Positions 5,318 through 6,481 of a stretch of DNA of 6,481 nt are shown here, in pieces. Position 1 is the first letter of the stretch; each line of letters begins with the position of its first letter. Where the stretch lies: contig JAFCEM010000043.1 in the NCBI GenBank assembly GCA_017609145.1, positions 1 to 6,481 on the forward strand. Reading direction: 5' to 3'. A program made the translations under genes and the position numbers. The DNA comes from Candidatus Aenigmatarchaeota archaeon. Lineage in GTDB: Archaea > Aenigmatarchaeota > Aenigmatarchaeia > QMZP01. The notes under the pieces were generated by a model, which was not told the origin of the DNA, ran no database searches, and saw nothing but the letters and a program-made list of their open reading frames with translations.

Positions 5318-5785
5318 ATGAGAAGAATAAGAAGGAAATTCCAGAAGCCGAAAGCACCATGGGACACTGCGCGAATGAGCCAGGAAAAGATTCTTGTCAA
5401 AGAGTATGGCATAAGAAGAAAGAGAGAAATAAGGATGGCAGAAGAGATACTTAGAAGGTTCAGGCAGATGGCAAGGAATCTCATTGCGGTTGGGGATGAG
5501 GAAAAGAAAAGTGTTCTGATAGAAAAGCTCCAGAAGCTTGGTATGCTTGCTTCGGACAAGAAGGAGCTTGATGATGTTCTTGGGCTCACAGTAAACGATG
5601 TCCTGAACAGGAGGCTGCAGTCTGTTGTGTTCAGGAAAGGGCTTGCAAAGACACCGAAGGAAGCCAGGCAGTTTATTGTGCATGGCCATGTAAGCATAAA
5701 CGACAGGAGGATACCATTCCCTTCATACATGGTGACGCTTGAAGAGGAGGGCAAAATCAGGCTTGCAAAGAAGCTAAAGTCCTGA
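5318..5785 (+). CDS. rps4: Small-subunit ribosomal protein uS4
   Basis: uS4 is a primary 16S rRNA binder that nucleates assembly of the 30S body. The 155-residue product starts MRRIRRKFQKPKAPWDTAR, as archaeal uS4 does, followed by LVKEYGIRRKREIRMAEEIL (26-45), a helical region around FRQMARNLIAVGDEEKK (48-64), and an S4 RNA-binding domain at about 98-148 (RRLQSVVFRKGLAKTPKEAR, then FIVHGHVSINDRRIPFPSYM). Archaeal copies are typically 165-180 residues; this one is somewhat short, mainly after the S4 domain. It begins 4 bases after the uS13 stop, with only a weak GGGTTGAT site, so translation is probably coupled. uS11 follows after 9 bases. Confidence 0.97.
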   Translation: MRRIRRKFQKPKAPWDTARMSQEKILVKEYGIRRKREIRMAEEILRRFRQMARNLIAVGDEEKKSVLIEKLQKLGMLASDKKELDDVLGLTVNDVLNRRLQSVVFRKGLAKTPKEARQFIVHGHVSINDRRIPFPSYMVTLEEEGKIRLAKKLKS

Positions 5786-5794
5786 GGTGATCAT

Positions 5795-6202
5795 ATGACC
5801 AAAAGTGCTCAGCAGTCGAAAGAGAAGTGGGGTATTGCGCACATATACTCTTCGGAGAACAACACAATTATACACATAACTGACATTACGGGAGCCGAAA
5901 CATTGTCCATATGTTCAGGCGGGGTAGTCACCAACAGGGACAAGGACAAGGGAATGCCTTTCCCTGCAATGAATGCCGCAAAGAAGGCAGCGAACGATGC
6001 TCTGGCAAAGGGGATAACAGGCGTCCACCTGAAGATAAGGGCGCCGGGCGGACACAAAAAAAAGATGCCCGGGCAGGGTGCACAGCCGGCAATAAGGATG
6101 CTTGTGAGAACCGGACTGAGAATAGGAAAGGTAGAGGACGTAACGCCGATACCACATGATTCAACCCGCAAGAAGGGTGGCAGGAGAGGAAGGAGGGTAT
6201 AA
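5795..6202 (+). CDS. rps11: Small-subunit ribosomal protein uS11
   Basis: uS11 lies on the 30S platform beside the E site and the mRNA exit. The 135-residue product has a short N-tail, then WGIAHIYSSENNTIIHITDI (12-31), TGAETLSICSGG (32-43), ITGVHLKIRAPGGHKKKMPG (73-92), LRIGKVEDVTPIPHDSTRKK (108-127) and the strictly conserved end GGRRGRRV. Length is normal. The ATG follows the uS4 stop by 9 bases, with GAGGTGA at 5784-5790 overlapping that stop. Its own TAA shares one base with the next ATG (TAATG). In most archaea the following gene is the RNA polymerase subunit rpoD; here it is uL3. Confidence 0.97.
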   Translation: MTKSAQQSKEKWGIAHIYSSENNTIIHITDITGAETLSICSGGVVTNRDKDKGMPFPAMNAAKKAANDALAKGITGVHLKIRAPGGHKKKMPGQGAQPAIRMLVRTGLRIGKVEDVTPIPHDSTRKKGGRRGRRV

Positions 6203-6481
6203 TGGCCAAATCACATAAGCCTGTTAAAGGGAGCAGGGCATACTGGCCCAAGAAAAGGGCCAGTAGGATTTACAAGACATTCAGGAGCTATACGCCTACA
6301 TCAGAGCCCGTGCCTCTTGCATTTGCGGGGTACAAGGCAGGCATGAGTAGGGTTATTTTTCTGGACAACCGCAAGGGCTCGAGGACAGAAGGCCAGGAAG
6401 TTTCGGTTCCCGTGACCGTTATTGACTGCCCGGCTCTCGTGGCATGCGGCATAAGGGTTTATCAGAAGACACCTTACGGAA
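6202..6481 (+). CDS. rpl3: Large-subunit ribosomal protein uL3 (partial, C-terminus off right edge)
   Basis: uL3 is an early 23S rRNA binder that reaches toward the peptidyl-transferase centre. Only the first 93 codons are present. They match the archaeal N-terminus: MAKSHKPVKGSRAYWPKKRA (1-20), AFAGYKAGMSRVIFLDNRKG (40-59) and SVPVTVIDCPALVACGIRVY (67-86), followed by QKTPYG. The ATG overlaps the uS11 stop (TAATG), with a strong GGAGG at 6192-6196 five bases before it, so the start is secure. In archaea uL3 normally opens the S10-type operon immediately before uL4. Here uL4 is about 2.2 kb away on the opposite strand and uL3 trails uS11. Confidence 0.95.
   Translation, partial: MAKSHKPVKGSRAYWPKKRASRIYKTFRSYTPTSEPVPLAFAGYKAGMSRVIFLDNRKGSRTEGQEVSVPVTVIDCPALVACGIRVYQKTPYG

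Noticed and set aside
5260..5754. Two minus-strand open frames over uS4
   Set aside because: They are antisense to a clearly conserved gene and show no signature of their own.
5809..6251. Several open frames in both directions across uS11
   Set aside because: uS11 is identified by long conserved motifs; the others are shadows in alternative frames.
1..6481. CRISPR array, insertion sequence or phage genes
   Set aside because: No spaced direct repeats, transposase motifs or long terminal inverted repeats were seen; the content is core translation genes.

Overview
The window is an archaeal ribosomal-protein locus. Twelve protein-coding genes can be read, and all but one belong to the ribosome; the exception is a translation initiation factor. 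The archaeal assignment rests on several things seen in the sequence. uS19 carries the archaeal/eukaryotic N-terminal segment, and uL2 has MNAVDHPFGG rather than the bacterial HPHGG. An eIF1/SUI1 protein with an N-terminal Cys cluster follows uL29. TATA-type promoter elements are present, and GAGGTGA-type ribosome binding sites precede several starts. Lysine-rich tails, short uL2 and uL22, and heavy AGG/AGA and ATA codon use would fit a small-genome DPANN-type or related lineage, but that is inference and the phylum cannot be fixed from here.

Left block (1-4014, minus strand, read right to left): uL4, uL23, uL2, uS19, uL22, uS3, uL29 and eIF1, the last running off the left edge. This is the standard archaeal S10-type order, except that uL3, which normally precedes uL4, is missing from its place. 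Most junctions are very tight (2 to 36 bases, TGATG and 8-base stop/start overlaps), which indicates one coupled operon. The exception is the 108-base uL4-uL23 gap, which holds a TATA-like element and two hairpins.

Central region (4015-4758): about 740 bases between the two divergent operons. It contains the uL4 promoter, a small hairpin, the remains of a decayed minus-strand gene of about 150 codons broken into at least three frames (4080-4544), an A+T-rich promoter zone, and a structured leader ahead of uS13 with a 12-bp hairpin and a possible pseudoknot.

Right block (4759-6481, plus strand): uS13, uS4, uS11, then uL3, which runs off the right edge. S13-S4-S11 is the normal archaeal start of the alpha-like cluster, usually followed by the RNA polymerase subunit gene rpoD. 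Here uL3 is fused translationally (TAATG) behind uS11 instead.

The genes together supply primary rRNA-binding proteins (uS4, uL2, uL3, uL4, uL22, uL23, uL29), the mRNA-entry and small-subunit head and platform proteins (uS3, uS13, uS19, uS11), and an initiation factor. The parts that stand out are the relocated uL3, the decayed gene at the divergent junction, and the two structured leaders.
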